Assembly (NCBI GenBank): GCA_964607165.1
Contig: CAZSIT010000007.1
Location: 1 to 64,000, forward strand
DNA from: DSPP01 sp964607165
GTDB taxonomy: Bacteria > Zixibacteria > MSB-5A5 > DSPP01
Direction of reading: 5' to 3'
DNA: 64,000 nucleotides
The position numbers and the translations under genes were made by a program. The notes beneath the pieces were generated by a model. That model ran no database searches, was not told where the DNA came from, and worked only from the letters and a program-made list of their open reading frames with translations. Positions 1 through 8,354 of the stretch are shown here, in pieces; position 1 is the stretch's first letter; the number at the start of each line of letters is the position of its first letter.

Positions 1-1
1 G

Positions 2-1693
2 GAAGAAAATACGGGCAGAATATATTCTGCCCCTACAATTGCACTGACGGCTTTGGGGGCGGTTCTGGTTTTCGCCTTCAGCCAGACCGTCTGGCTGCAA
101 GCCGTGCGAGCCGAAGTGTATTCTCTGCAGCTGGTTTTAACGCTTTCTTCTTTGCTAATTGCGCTTTCCCTCCAGGAAAGGATGGAGCCGACCAAGTCCT
201 ATCTTCTGGCGACGCTTTTGTGGGGGCTTTCACTATCCGTGCATCCGCTCTTATCCGTTTCCGTGTTGCCGGGGCTTTTAATTGTCGGTTGCTTCCGTTC
301 GGCCAATTGGAAAAAGGAATTGTCCAAATGGGGCTGGGTTCTTGGATTGGTTTTTGTGGGGGTATCGATTTACCTGTTTTTGCCCATACGGTCGGCGCAG
401 GACCCGTATCTGAACTGGAACCAGCCGGACAACTGGGAACGCTTCCTTGCCGCCGTCACCCGCTCCGGCAGCTGGCAGGCCTCCGTCGCTTCCACATCCT
501 CCAATGTTTCCTACCCCAACATAATGCGCTTGAGCGTCTTTCTCTTATCCGAGTACTCAATAGTTTTCTGGGCGCTGGTCGTCTCCGGACTTCTGGCCCT
601 GGCGCGTTATTTACCCCGGGTGGGACTGGGAGTTTTTGTGCTTTTACTTTCCAATTATTTCGTAACCTTGTGGGCCGCGGAATTCAGCTCCTGGAATCTG
701 GACTTGCTCGGTTACCTCTCTTTCGGGGCCGGGGTGGCCGTTCTTGCGGCGGCGGTCGGTTTGCTTCGTGCCACGGCCTGGTTGTCCAGCCGTTGGCCTC
801 GCTTGTCGCCAAAAATCGGCTGGGCGGCACCGGCTCTAACTTTGGTTTTTGGTTTGATTGTGGCTGAAAAAAATTGGGCCCGGGCCGATTTGCGCCAGAG
901 CATCTGGCCCCAAAAAATAGCAGAGGAAAGCCTGCGCTCTCTGCCTCCTAATGCGGTGGTAGTTTATTCATCCGACCGGCTTTTAACTCCGGCCTTGTAT
1001 CAGCAGGGGGCCTTGGGCCAAAGGCCGGATGTCGCCATTCTGATAACCAACGTTTTTGTCGATTCAATTCTGCAGGAGCAGGTCAAGCTACGTTATCCGG
1101 ATTTACTGTTTGATCCCCTGCCGGCGAACAAGTCTAAAGTGGCTCAAATCCGAAAGGAATTTTTAAATTTTTGTGAACGGAATAAACGCCCCGTTTTTAG
1201 CCAGCTTGGTTTCCATATGGGTAACAGCAGGAATTTTTGGCCGGCCGGCTACCTCTTGCAATATCGACCGGAGCCGGCGGGGCCCGAGGTGCCGAAAATG
1301 GTGGTCGATTTCGTGCACCAGACCTTTACCGGGAAACCGGACAATCTTTCCCGCGAGAGCTTGGAAATGGAAATATATAATTGGGCTACCTATCTCTCCA
1401 TTATCGGCGCACGGGAAAACGAAGATTTGCTCAAGCTGGCGGCGGAATATGACGGCGAGAACCCGCGCACCTGGGTCACGCTGGGGAAAGCGTATCTTTT
1501 TTCCCGGCAGTTTCCCCTGGCCGAAACCTGTTTCAAACTGGCGCTTTCCTACGACCCCTACTGGGGAGAGGCTTACTTTTTTCTGGCCGCCGCCCTGCAC
1601 GAACAGGGAAAATTAGAGGAAGCCCGAGTGGCCCGGTCGGAGGGTGATTTTTGGATGCCCGACAAGATGATAACAAAGAGGAAGAAGAGATGA
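2..1693 (+). CDS. DUF2723 family membrane protein (GT-C-like), 5' truncated
   Basis: The reading frame is open to the left edge of the window, so the N-terminus is missing; the first in-frame start inside the window (TTG at 53) is probably not the real one. The visible part is strongly hydrophobic, with about eight membrane segments, and carries the DUF2723 hallmark of an AFSQTVW stretch followed by AEVYSL near the start. The family resembles protein O-mannosyltransferases and is thought to move sugars from lipid carriers in the envelope. The C-terminal ~100 residues look like two TPR units (residues about 455-530 counted from position 53), probably outside the membrane. It overlaps the next glycosyltransferase by four bases (ATGA at 1690-1693), so it belongs to the glycan operon. 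A perfect 20-bp palindrome at 13-32 lies in the coding frame and encodes the residues just upstream of the TTG. Confidence 0.8.
   Translation, partial: EENTGRIYSAPTIALTALGAVLVFAFSQTVWLQAVRAEVYSLQLVLTLSSLLIALSLQERMEPTKSYLLATLLWGLSLSVHPLLSVSVLPGLLIVGCFRSANWKKELSKWGWVLGLVFVGVSIYLFLPIRSAQDPYLNWNQPDNWERFLAAVTRSGSWQASVASTSSNVSYPNIMRLSVFLLSEYSIVFWALVVSGLLALARYLPRVGLGVFVLLLSNYFVTLWAAEFSSWNLDLLGYLSFGAGVAVLAAAVGLLRATAWLSSRWPRLSPKIGWAAPALTLVFGLIVAEKNWARADLRQSIWPQKIAEESLRSLPPNAVVVYSSDRLLTPALYQQGALGQRPDVAILITNVFVDSILQEQVKLRYPDLLFDPLPANKSKVAQIRKEFLNFCERNKRPVFSQLGFHMGNSRNFWPAGYLLQYRPEPAGPEVPKMVVDFVHQTFTGKPDNLSRESLEMEIYNWATYLSIIGARENEDLLKLAAEYDGENPRTWVTLGKAYLFSRQFPLAETCFKLALSYDPYWGEAYFFLAAALHEQGKLEEARVARSEGDFWMPDKMITKRKKR
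13..36. repeat. REP-like palindrome with CTAC tail inside a coding frame
   Basis: GGGCAGAATA at 13-22 is followed directly by its exact reverse complement at 23-32, then CTAC at 33-36 (GTAG on the other strand). The same design, a GGG-start stem followed by CTAC, recurs at 31380-31406, 39585-39610 and 40031-40081. Here the frame of the DUF2723 protein reads straight through it. Confidence 0.6.
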
Positions 1694-2739
1694 AAAGAAA
1701 GGAAAAATTTCCTCGCAATGAACTTTTCGGAGTGTCGGTGGTTATCCCGATGTATAACGAAGAAGCGAACGTTTCCGCCACTCTTTCCAAAGTTTCCACT
1801 GTCTTTCGGATGTTAGGCGGAGATTGGGAAATTATCGTGGTGGATGACGGCTCCACCGACCGGACGGCGCTTTCGGTTTTGAGCTTTGCCGAGCAGGAGC
1901 CGCGGGTGCGCCTGGTTTCCTATTTCCCGAACCGCGGCCGGGGCTGGGCCTTGCGCCAGGGGTTCGCCGCTTCGAATAAAGAAATCATCATCACCGCCGA
2001 CGCCGATTTGAGCTACAGCGAGGAACATCTTCTGGCGATGGCGCAGATTTTGCAGGCGCATCCGGAAGTGGATATCGTCGTAGCTTCGCCGTACACCAAG
2101 GGGGGCGGGGTGGAGAACGTTCCCTACTTCCGGCTTATGATTTCCAAGCTGGGAAACAAAATTTTGGGATTTGCTTTGAAACGTGGGTTGGCGACCGTGA
2201 CCGGTATGGTGCGCGCCTATCGCCGAAAAGTTTTGGAATCCCTGGAGCTGGAGTCGGAAGGAAAAGAGATTCATTTGGAGATTCTTTCGCGGGCTTTGGG
2301 AATGGGGTATAGGGTACTCGAAATGCCGGCCGTTTTAAAGGCCCGGCGATTTGGGAAATCGAAGTTCAAATTCACGGCGACGGCGGCCTCGCATATCCTT
2401 TTTTCCTTCCACGAAAAGCCGGTTTTACTCTTCGGCGTCGTCGGTTTGGTTTTGGTGGCGCTTTCACTTTGCGGAGCGGGGTATATTTTTTACTTGTGGA
2501 AGGCGGGAACCTTAAATCCGACCCGGCCTTTGATGACTCTGACGGTGATGGCTTTTTTGGCCGGCTTGGCGACCTTGTTTTTCGGATTTCTGGGAACGCA
2601 GCTGGTTCATCTTAAACGGGAGATTTATCGGCTCGAAAAAACTACCAAAGAAACCTTTTTCAAGCTGGAAGAGATGGCTGGCAGCGAGCGCTCGGATTTT
2701 GAGTTCAAGGTGGTTAAGAAGAAGAAGGATAAGGTATGA
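1690..2739 (+). CDS. Family 2 glycosyltransferase, dolichyl-phosphate-mannose synthase type
   Basis: This 349-residue protein starts at the ATG at 1690, which overlaps the upstream stop as ATGA and has a purine-rich stretch (GAGGAAGAAGAG) just before it; a longer frame from 1651 would run deep into the previous gene. The N-terminal GT-A domain shows VVIPMYNEE, IIVVDDGSTD and a DAD metal-binding motif (ITADADLSYS). Two membrane helices follow near residues 235-310, then a lysine-rich cytoplasmic tail. This layout matches polyprenyl-phosphate mannosyl or glucosyl transferases (DPM1, GtrB, ArnC). Such enzymes load a sugar onto a lipid carrier, and the neighbouring DUF2723 protein would be a natural user of that carrier (inference). 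Confidence 0.85.
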   Translation: MKRKEKFPRNELFGVSVVIPMYNEEANVSATLSKVSTVFRMLGGDWEIIVVDDGSTDRTALSVLSFAEQEPRVRLVSYFPNRGRGWALRQGFAASNKEIIITADADLSYSEEHLLAMAQILQAHPEVDIVVASPYTKGGGVENVPYFRLMISKLGNKILGFALKRGLATVTGMVRAYRRKVLESLELESEGKEIHLEILSRALGMGYRVLEMPAVLKARRFGKSKFKFTATAASHILFSFHEKPVLLFGVVGLVLVALSLCGAGYIFYLWKAGTLNPTRPLMTLTVMAFLAGLATLFFGFLGTQLVHLKREIYRLEKTTKETFFKLEEMAGSERSDFEFKVVKKKKDKV

Positions 2740-3890
2740 GGTTGGGGATAGTCACCAATCGCTACCCGGTCGGCCCGAACGATACCGCCAGCCCTTTTGT
2801 GAAGGATTTTGTTACGGCCCTGCGGGAAAGGGGAATAACCGTTTCGATTTTTACTCCGGCCTACCTAGTGGACAGAGTGGACGAGGACCCGGACGTTTTT
2901 CGGTTTCCCTGGGCCGGTTCCGCCGTGCCCATCGGCTCTCTGGATTTCAAAAGCCCGGTCAACTGGTATAAGCTGGCCAACTTTTTGTACTGCGGGAGAA
3001 AGGCGGCCGTTCCTTTTGCCGTCAGCTATGACGTCGATTATCTCTTGGCCTTGTGGGCGCTCCCCTCGGGCTATTTTGCGCGCTATATCAGCCAGCGAAT
3101 GGGAATTCCGTATTCGGTTTGGTGTTTGGGTTCGGACATTTATCGCTGGGCGGATAAACCGGCATTTGGACTTCTGACCCGGCAGGTGTTGCACGGCGCC
3201 GACCATCTTTTTGGAGACGGGTTTGATTTGTGCCAAAAAGTGGAAATGCTTACCGGGCGGGAATGCCCGTTTCTTCCCTCCGCCCGACGGCGGGATCAAC
3301 GCACAATTTTGCCGAAAGCGGAATTTAATAGATTCTTTTATTTGGGGCGATTGGAACGGGAAAAGGGCATCGAGGATTTGCTGCTTGCTTTTTCTTACGT
3401 GTCCAAAAGAAGGCGGGCCGTATTGGAGATTGCCGGGTGGGGAAGTATGGCCAAGCAGCTGCCGAAGCGGATGGAGGAGCTAAAGATTGACGACCGCGCC
3501 AGTTTTTTGGGAAGGATTTCAGAAAAGGAAGCAGCCACCCGCCTGCGGCGGGCTTCCTGCGTCATTATCCCCAGCCATTCCGATTCGATTCCCCTGGTTC
3601 TGACCGAAGCGGTTTGCTGCGGGACGCCGGTGATTGCGACCGACGTGGGAGATTTGGGGTATCTGGTGCGAAAATTTAATTTGGGTAAGGTTGTTCCGCC
3701 GCGGGATCCGAAAGTTTTGGCTCAAGCAATGTTTGATTTTATGGAAGAAAAAAGAAACTTCGACCCGGCCGCCTCCGGGCTTTTGGAGCTTTTGGACGTC
3801 AATCGGGCGGCGGATGATTTTTTGAAGACCATCGGCCGCCAGCGAACGAGCCGCGAGTTGCGGGGGCCCGTCCACTCGCTTATAGGATAG
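2736..3890 (+). CDS. Family 4 glycosyltransferase
   Basis: The 384-residue protein starts at the ATG at 2736, overlapping the previous stop by four bases. The N-terminal Rossmann half begins with GIVTNRYPVGPND. The C-terminal half has the GT4 donor-binding pattern, FYLGRLEREKGIEDLL followed by IIPSHSDSIPLVLTEAVCCG with the E(x7)E-like region and GTPVIATDVGDL. It would transfer a nucleotide-activated sugar with retention of configuration, probably to a growing cell-surface glycan; the sugar cannot be read from sequence. A CCCGCC-TGC-GGCGGG palindrome lies in frame at 3538-3552, and the identical 15-mer recurs in nuoG at 14244-14258. Confidence 0.85.
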   Translation: MRLGIVTNRYPVGPNDTASPFVKDFVTALRERGITVSIFTPAYLVDRVDEDPDVFRFPWAGSAVPIGSLDFKSPVNWYKLANFLYCGRKAAVPFAVSYDVDYLLALWALPSGYFARYISQRMGIPYSVWCLGSDIYRWADKPAFGLLTRQVLHGADHLFGDGFDLCQKVEMLTGRECPFLPSARRRDQRTILPKAEFNRFFYLGRLEREKGIEDLLLAFSYVSKRRRAVLEIAGWGSMAKQLPKRMEELKIDDRASFLGRISEKEAATRLRRASCVIIPSHSDSIPLVLTEAVCCGTPVIATDVGDLGYLVRKFNLGKVVPPRDPKVLAQAMFDFMEEKRNFDPAASGLLELLDVNRAADDFLKTIGRQRTSRELRGPVHSLIG

Positions 3891-3891
3891 A

Positions 3892-4599
3892 ATGACTAAT
3901 CTTACCATAACCAAACAAGAAACCGGCGTTTTCTTCGACCACTTTTGGGAAAAGCAGGAAGTTAATCGGGTTGACAAACGCACCTTGCAACGCTGGCGGC
4001 TTTTAGAAAATCGTCTCGATTCTTCATTCGGTAAAAAGGTTCTGGATATTGGCGCCGGGCGGGGATTAGTCAGCCGGCTGCTTTCAGAAAAAGGGTTTGA
4101 GGTTGCGGCTTGCGACGTTTCTTCCGAAGCGGCGGCCTTGATGAAAAGGGAGGGGCTTGGCGCATTTGTTTTTGACCTGGAAGAGGACCTTCTGGAAGAA
4201 AAATTTGATTCTATTTTTTGTATGGAAGTGCTGCAATACCTGCGCTATCCGGAAAGAGGAGTTTTCAAGTTGAAAGAGGCGTTAAATCCGGACGGTACGC
4301 TGGTGATTTCCGTGCCGAACGAGTTTCACATTCTGCGCCGGTTGGGAATTTTGTTCGGTTCAACCAAATGGGCAGGAATCGTTACCCCGCACGTTCGGCT
4401 TTTTGACCAGAAAACAGCGCGGCATTTGTTTAGGCAGTGCCAGCTTGAAGTTTTGGGAATGATTCCGGTGACCTTGTGTCCACCGGGAAGAGTCGCGGAG
4501 AAGTTGTCCCAGATTCTGGCCGGCTTCTTTCCCAATCTGTTTTCGCTTTCACTGATTTTTATTTTACGGAGGGCCGATGACGCAACTGCCGCCGGTTGA
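3892..4599 (+). CDS. Class I SAM-dependent methyltransferase
   Basis: The 235-residue protein starts one base after the GT4 stop. SAM-binding motif I is VLDIGAGRG, followed by an acidic turn (VAACDVS) and a motif IV-like segment (SIFCMEVLQYL), the pattern of UbiG/type-11 methyltransferases. The operon position suggests methylation of a sugar, lipid carrier or glycan end rather than a quinone, but the substrate is not readable. It overlaps the next methyltransferase by 23 bases. Confidence 0.8.
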   Translation: MTNLTITKQETGVFFDHFWEKQEVNRVDKRTLQRWRLLENRLDSSFGKKVLDIGAGRGLVSRLLSEKGFEVAACDVSSEAAALMKREGLGAFVFDLEEDLLEEKFDSIFCMEVLQYLRYPERGVFKLKEALNPDGTLVISVPNEFHILRRLGILFGSTKWAGIVTPHVRLFDQKTARHLFRQCQLEVLGMIPVTLCPPGRVAEKLSQILAGFFPNLFSLSLIFILRRADDATAAG

Positions 4600-5356
4600 T
4601 TTGTCGATAGAGCGGCGGTGGGGGCCGGAAGGGACCTTTTCGGAACGGTTCCCGATTCTGTTCCGTCAGGGGGAACGCAATCTCAAAGCCGAAAAAGTGA
4701 TTCGGGTTTTGAGCGATTTTGCGGGAGACCTGTCCCGGCTCACCTGCCTGGATTTGGGAGCTTCAACCTGCATTATGTCGCGCTATTTTGCCAACTATTT
4801 TGGCGCCGTCTTAGCGCTCGATAACGACAAAGTAGGGCTGGAGTATGGAAAGGAGATGGCTTCGCCCAATCTTTTCCCCATTTGCGGAGATGGGGCAAAG
4901 CTGCCTTTGCCCGATGAATCCGTGGATTGCATAATCTGCAATCAGGTGTATGAACACATAGAAAATCAGGCCGGGTTGGTGGCGGAGATGCACCGCGTTC
5001 TTAAACCGAACGGAGCAGTCTATTTTGGAGCGGGGAACCGCTACGTTCTGGTGGAAGCGCACTACAAACTTCCGTTTTTGTCCTGGATGCCGCGAAAACC
5101 GGCCAACTGGTATATGCATATAACCGGCCGGAAGATGGATTATGACGTCTATTTGCTTTCCTATCTGGCCTTGAAACGGCTCTTGTATAGATTTGAAATT
5201 CATGATTATTCTATTAAAGTTCTGGAAAGCCCGGACGCTTTCGCCGCCACAGATGTGGTGCCGGGATGGATGAAATGGATAAAACCCTGGTTGTTGAAAC
5301 CGCTCAAAACCGCCCTTCCGGCCTGGATTTGGGTGTTAACCAAAAAAAAGGCCTAA
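4577..5356 (+). CDS. Class I SAM-dependent methyltransferase
   Basis: The 259-residue protein has its start ATG at 4577 inside the end of the previous gene, preceded by ACGGAGGG, a good ribosome site. Motif I is CLDLGAST, followed by VLALDNDKVGLEYGK, then LPLPDESVDCIICNQVYEHIE, typical of type-11 methyltransferases. A C-terminal extension of about 90 residues is rich in aromatic residues and may hold an amphipathic or membrane-touching helix. It is distinct from the preceding methyltransferase, so two different methylations are likely. The substrate is unknown; glycan or polyprenol-linked sugar is the contextual guess. Confidence 0.78.
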   Translation: MTQLPPVDLSIERRWGPEGTFSERFPILFRQGERNLKAEKVIRVLSDFAGDLSRLTCLDLGASTCIMSRYFANYFGAVLALDNDKVGLEYGKEMASPNLFPICGDGAKLPLPDESVDCIICNQVYEHIENQAGLVAEMHRVLKPNGAVYFGAGNRYVLVEAHYKLPFLSWMPRKPANWYMHITGRKMDYDVYLLSYLALKRLLYRFEIHDYSIKVLESPDAFAATDVVPGWMKWIKPWLLKPLKTALPAWIWVLTKKKA

Positions 5357-6285
5357 GGCGTTTCTGGTCCGTTTTTTTTCAGCTGCTGCAGTATGCGGCG
5401 GCAGTCTGGTTTTTGTGGTTTTACTACAAAACGGTCAGGGCCGATTGGGGAGAAATCGCGCAATACGGCTTTCATCCCAAGCGAACCCTGTTTGCTTGCG
5501 GGGCGCTGCTTTTCTTTTTGGGTCACTCCTGGCAGCCGATTGCTTTTTGGCTCAACTTTAGACTTTCTGGAGTTTCGTTTGCCGTCCGCGATAGCTATAA
5601 AATGTATTGGATGGCGCACATTGCCCACTACCTGCCGGGGAGAATTTGGTCGTATCTAAGTTTTGCCTATTTGGGAAATTATTTGGGCATCGGCTCGGCG
5701 CAGCTTTTGGCGGCGCTCTATTTGGGATTTGCCGCCTCGCTTTTATCGGGAGCAGTTTTTTCGGTGTTTGCGCTGCCTCTTTTTAAATCGATTTACCACC
5801 CATATTGGGTTTTGGCAATCACTTTGGGCGTGCTTTTTCTTTTGTTCCTCCCACCGGTTTTTCATTCCATCATCAAAATTTTTGCCAAAGTATCCCGCAG
5901 CAAACTGGCCGGATTGCCTCCTCCGTTTGGATTGAAGGCGATTTCACTTTCTTCGCTTTCCTACGGAGTCAGCTGGCTTCTAAATTCGGCGGGGGTGGTG
6001 GTGCTGGTCGCTTCCTTTCATCCTTTGACCTTTCAGCAAGTCCTTTTTGCTTTTTCGGTTTTTCCTTTGGGTTATTTGATTGGCTACCTGGCTTTTTTCA
6101 CGGCGGGGGGATTGGGCGTTCGCGAAGGGGTGATGCTGACGGTTTTATCCGGCTTTTTGCCGATGTACGTAGCGGTAGTCGTGCCGATTGCCGCCCGGCT
6201 TTTGGCCATGTCTTTTGAAGGAATTTGGTTTTTGGTCGCTTTGAAGATGCCCTGGAAGAATAGAGTAAAGGCAGGAGGTAAATGA
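5266..6285 (+). CDS. Flippase-like membrane protein, LPG-synthase TM domain (UPF0104)
   Basis: The frame gives 339 residues from the ATG at 5266, but this start overlaps the upstream gene by 91 bases. A later in-frame start (ATG 5275 or TTG 5329) is possible because the conserved region begins around residue 35. About eight membrane helices are visible, including FFTAGGLGVREGVMLTVLSGF near the C-terminus, a segment typical of the lysylphosphatidylglycerol synthase transmembrane family (AglD/MprF-like). Such proteins often accompany polyprenyl-phosphate glycosyltransferases and are thought to flip or modify lipid-linked intermediates. The stop overlaps the start of the prepilin peptidase (ATGA at 6282-6285). 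Confidence 0.75.
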   Translation: MDEMDKTLVVETAQNRPSGLDLGVNQKKGLRRFWSVFFQLLQYAAAVWFLWFYYKTVRADWGEIAQYGFHPKRTLFACGALLFFLGHSWQPIAFWLNFRLSGVSFAVRDSYKMYWMAHIAHYLPGRIWSYLSFAYLGNYLGIGSAQLLAALYLGFAASLLSGAVFSVFALPLFKSIYHPYWVLAITLGVLFLLFLPPVFHSIIKIFAKVSRSKLAGLPPPFGLKAISLSSLSYGVSWLLNSAGVVVLVASFHPLTFQQVLFAFSVFPLGYLIGYLAFFTAGGLGVREGVMLTVLSGFLPMYVAVVVPIAARLLAMSFEGIWFLVALKMPWKNRVKAGGK

Positions 6286-7070
6286 GTCCGGAGGTTTTCA
6301 TAGCGGTGATGATTTTCTTTTTCGGAGCGGTGTGGGGAAGCTTTGCCAACGTCGTGATTTACCGGCTGCCGCGCGGACTTTCCGTCATCAAACCGCGCAG
6401 TTTTTGCCCTTCTTGCAAAAAAAGAATTCCCTGGTGGGCGAATATTCCACTTTTCAGTTTTCTTTTTCTGGGCGCCAAATGTTTTTCCTGCAAGAGGCCG
6501 ATTTCGTCCCGCTACTTTTTTGTGGAGCTGTTTACGGCGGGCCTGTTTTTGGCGGCGTATCTGGTGACCGGGCTTTCCTGGAAACTCTTATTTCTTTTCT
6601 ACTTAAGTTTCTCGCTGGTGATTATCTTTTTTATTGATTTGGAATTTCAAATCATTCCTGATTGGCTTACTTTGCCAGGTATTGTTTTAGGCGCTGCGTA
6701 TGCGTTCTTAAACACAGATGTGGGCTGGAAAAACGGTTTAATCGGTTTGGCTGTCGGAGGGGGAGGGTTTCTGCTTTTGGCTTACTTTGGCCAATGGGTC
6801 TTCAAAAAAGAAAGTATGGGTGGGGGTGACATCAAAATGGCGGCGATGCTGGGGGCTTTTTTGGGCTGGCAAAAGCTTTTGGTGGTTCTTCTTTTAGCCT
6901 CCTTGACCGCCGTTCTAACTTTTTTTGTCATCAAGCTTCTGAAGCCCAAATCGCTTGCCGATAGAATCATCCCTTTCGGCCCCTTTTTAGCCATAGCGGC
7001 TTTAATCGCCTTCTACTGGGGTGCCCAAGTCATTTCGTTTTATACCGAAAAGTTTTGGGCTATTAAATAA
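6282..7070 (+). CDS. Prepilin peptidase / N-methyltransferase (A24, PilD type)
   Basis: The 262-residue inner-membrane protein belongs to the family that cleaves type IV prepilin leaders and N-methylates the new end. The cytosolic zinc-binding pairs are intact (C42/C45 and C67/C70). Both catalytic aspartates are present: D119 in FFIDLEFQIIPD and D183 in GGGDIKM. About seven hydrophobic segments are visible. It sits last in the glycan operon with an ATGA overlap; no pilin or secretion ATPase is nearby, so its substrates lie elsewhere in the genome. Length matches the family. Confidence 0.92.
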   Translation: MSPEVFIAVMIFFFGAVWGSFANVVIYRLPRGLSVIKPRSFCPSCKKRIPWWANIPLFSFLFLGAKCFSCKRPISSRYFFVELFTAGLFLAAYLVTGLSWKLLFLFYLSFSLVIIFFIDLEFQIIPDWLTLPGIVLGAAYAFLNTDVGWKNGLIGLAVGGGGFLLLAYFGQWVFKKESMGGGDIKMAAMLGAFLGWQKLLVVLLLASLTAVLTFFVIKLLKPKSLADRIIPFGPFLAIAALIAFYWGAQVISFYTEKFWAIK

Positions 7071-7106
7071 ACCGTGTTTCCTCCCTTTTAATTTATTGCA
7101 TTCCCC

Positions 7107-7135
7107 TTTACAACGTTTACAAATCTCCTTATAAT
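7107..7135 (+). promoter_or_regulatory. Sigma-70-type promoter for the CADD gene
   Basis: TTTACA (7107-7112) and a perfect TATAAT (7130-7135) are separated by 17 bases. AGGAGG at 7146-7151 lies five bases before the start codon at 7156. The gene therefore has its own promoter, separate from the glycan operon. Confidence 0.7.
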
Positions 7136-7155
7136 TCCGCCCGATAGGAGGAACA

Positions 7156-7836
7156 ATGGAAAAAATAGAAGCTTTGAATTATTTGATTGAGCAAAGAGGC
7201 ATTTTGAAGCACCCCTTTTACCAGGCCTGGGCGGCGGGGCTTTTGTCGAAGGAGGATTTGCAGCGCTACGCCTGTCAGTATTACCATCACGTGCGGGCGT
7301 TTCCGACTTACGTGGCGGGAATCATCGCCAATTGTGACAATCCACGCCTGCGTTCGATTCTTTTGGAGAATCTGAACGATGAGGAAGGTTCGACGCCGAC
7401 GCATCTGGATTTGTGGGTCAACTTTGGCGAATCCTTGGGGCTTTCGCGCGCTGGAATGGAGAATTCGGATGTTTATCCGGAGACCCGGCAATTTATTGAC
7501 AGCTTCAAAAACCTGACCCGCAACAGCTCGGCACCGGTTGGGGCGGCGGCGCTATACACCTACGAGTCGCAAATTCCAGCTGTAGCGCATGAAAAAATCG
7601 AAGGACTGAAGAAATACGATTACAGTTCCAACTTGGACGTTACCTTCTTTGCCGTCCACCAGGAAGCGGACGTGCGGCATACCGAAGGGCTTTCGGAAGT
7701 GATTGCGGTCTCGGGCGAACAGAAAGAGACGACCGCCGCCGTCCAGCAAGTGCTGGAGGGCTGGTGGGGGCTTTTGGACGGGGTTCTGGAACGCTCGCCG
7801 GAGTTGAAGGAAAAAGTCGCCGCCTGCGCAATGTAG
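7156..7836 (+). CDS. CADD-family diiron/Mn-Fe oxidase, probable pABA-forming folate protein
   Basis: This 226-residue TenA/PqqC-fold protein matches the CADD branch (Chlamydia protein associating with death domains). In Chlamydia, CADD supplies p-aminobenzoate for folate by cutting up one of its own tyrosines. From memory of the C. trachomatis numbering, metal ligands E81, H88, E142, H174, D178 and H181 correspond here to E76, H83, E137, H168, D172 and H175. The sacrificial Y27 and the lysine K152 correspond to Y22 and K147. Offsets are a constant five residues, then six, which supports orthology. The gene stands alone between the glycan and nuo operons with its own promoter and a strong ribosome site. 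A TenA-like thiaminase role is less likely given the metal ligands. Confidence 0.8.
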   Translation: MEKIEALNYLIEQRGILKHPFYQAWAAGLLSKEDLQRYACQYYHHVRAFPTYVAGIIANCDNPRLRSILLENLNDEEGSTPTHLDLWVNFGESLGLSRAGMENSDVYPETRQFIDSFKNLTRNSSAPVGAAALYTYESQIPAVAHEKIEGLKKYDYSSNLDVTFFAVHQEADVRHTEGLSEVIAVSGEQKETTAAVQQVLEGWWGLLDGVLERSPELKEKVAACAM

Positions 7837-7854
7837 TTTCCGGTTTTTATTCAA

Positions 7855-7891
7855 AAAGGGTGTCAGTGCCATTAAGGTATTGACACCCTTT
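7855..7891. terminator. Long hairpin between CADD and nuoA, overlapping the nuo promoter
   Basis: AAAGGGTGTCA (7855-7865) pairs exactly with TGACACCCTTT (7881-7891). The inner bases GTGCC and GGTAT extend the stem with wobble pairs to about 16 bp around an ATTAA loop. Only three T residues end the right arm, so termination would be weak. The right arm contains the -35 box of the nuo promoter, so the dyad may instead be an operator. Confidence 0.5.
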
Positions 7892-7908
7892 GTCATTCGG
7901 AGTATATA
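7880..7908 (+). promoter_or_regulatory. Sigma-70-type promoter of the nuo operon
   Basis: A perfect TTGACA (7880-7885) and TATATA (7903-7908) are spaced by exactly 17 bases. Transcription would start near 7915, giving a leader of about 80 bases that contains a T8 run at 7963-7971. No Shine-Dalgarno stands directly before nuoA; the only purine-rich site (AAAGGAGAG, about 7940) is too far upstream and instead follows a 12-codon open frame starting at 7934. Confidence 0.7.
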
Positions 7909-7997
7909 CGGAATGCAGGGGTTTAAAAATCCCTATGCGAAAGGAGAGAAGCCTGAACGGCGGTTTTTTTTGAGCAAGTTTGTGAAAAAAATCACTT

Positions 7998-8354
7998 ATG
8001 TTTGAAACCTACTTTCCGTTAGCGGTAATGATTATAGCCGCCACAGTAATTGGTGTGGGGCAGGTGGCGCTCTCCCATTTTTTGGGACGTAAATCGAAAA
8101 GCCCCAAGAAGCTCATTCCTTACGAGTGCGGGGTGGACCCAGTCGGCTCGGCGCACCAGCGCTTTCCGGTCAAATATTATTTAATAGCGATGCTTTTCAT
8201 CATCTTCGATATCGAAACAGTCTTTTTGTATCCCTGGGCAGTGATTTATAAACAGCTGGGGCTGTTTGGATTTATCGAAATGGCGATTTTCATTTTCATC
8301 CTCTTTGTTGGCTATGTGTATATAGTCAAGAAAGGAGCTTTGCGATGGGAATAA
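7998..8354 (+). CDS. nuoA: NADH-quinone oxidoreductase subunit A
   Basis: This 118-residue subunit of the complex I membrane arm has three transmembrane helices and the conserved block PYECGVDPVGSAHQRF after helix 1, then FIIFDIETVFLYPWA. A TGA in frame at 7983 fixes the start at 7998 or later. There is no clear Shine-Dalgarno. It is the first gene of the 14-gene operon and overlaps nuoB by ten bases. Confidence 0.97.
   Translation: MFETYFPLAVMIIAATVIGVGQVALSHFLGRKSKSPKKLIPYECGVDPVGSAHQRFPVKYYLIAMLFIIFDIETVFLYPWAVIYKQLGLFGFIEMAIFIFILFVGYVYIVKKGALRWE

Noticed and set aside
3280..3300. A CCGCCC...GGCGGGA near-palindrome in the GT4 gene
   Set aside because: The arms do not pair cleanly and it could be chance in GC-rich coding sequence.
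7934..7972. A 12-codon frame in the nuo leader as a regulatory peptide
   Set aside because: It has no runs of regulatory codons and no attenuator-like alternative hairpins could be drawn with confidence.
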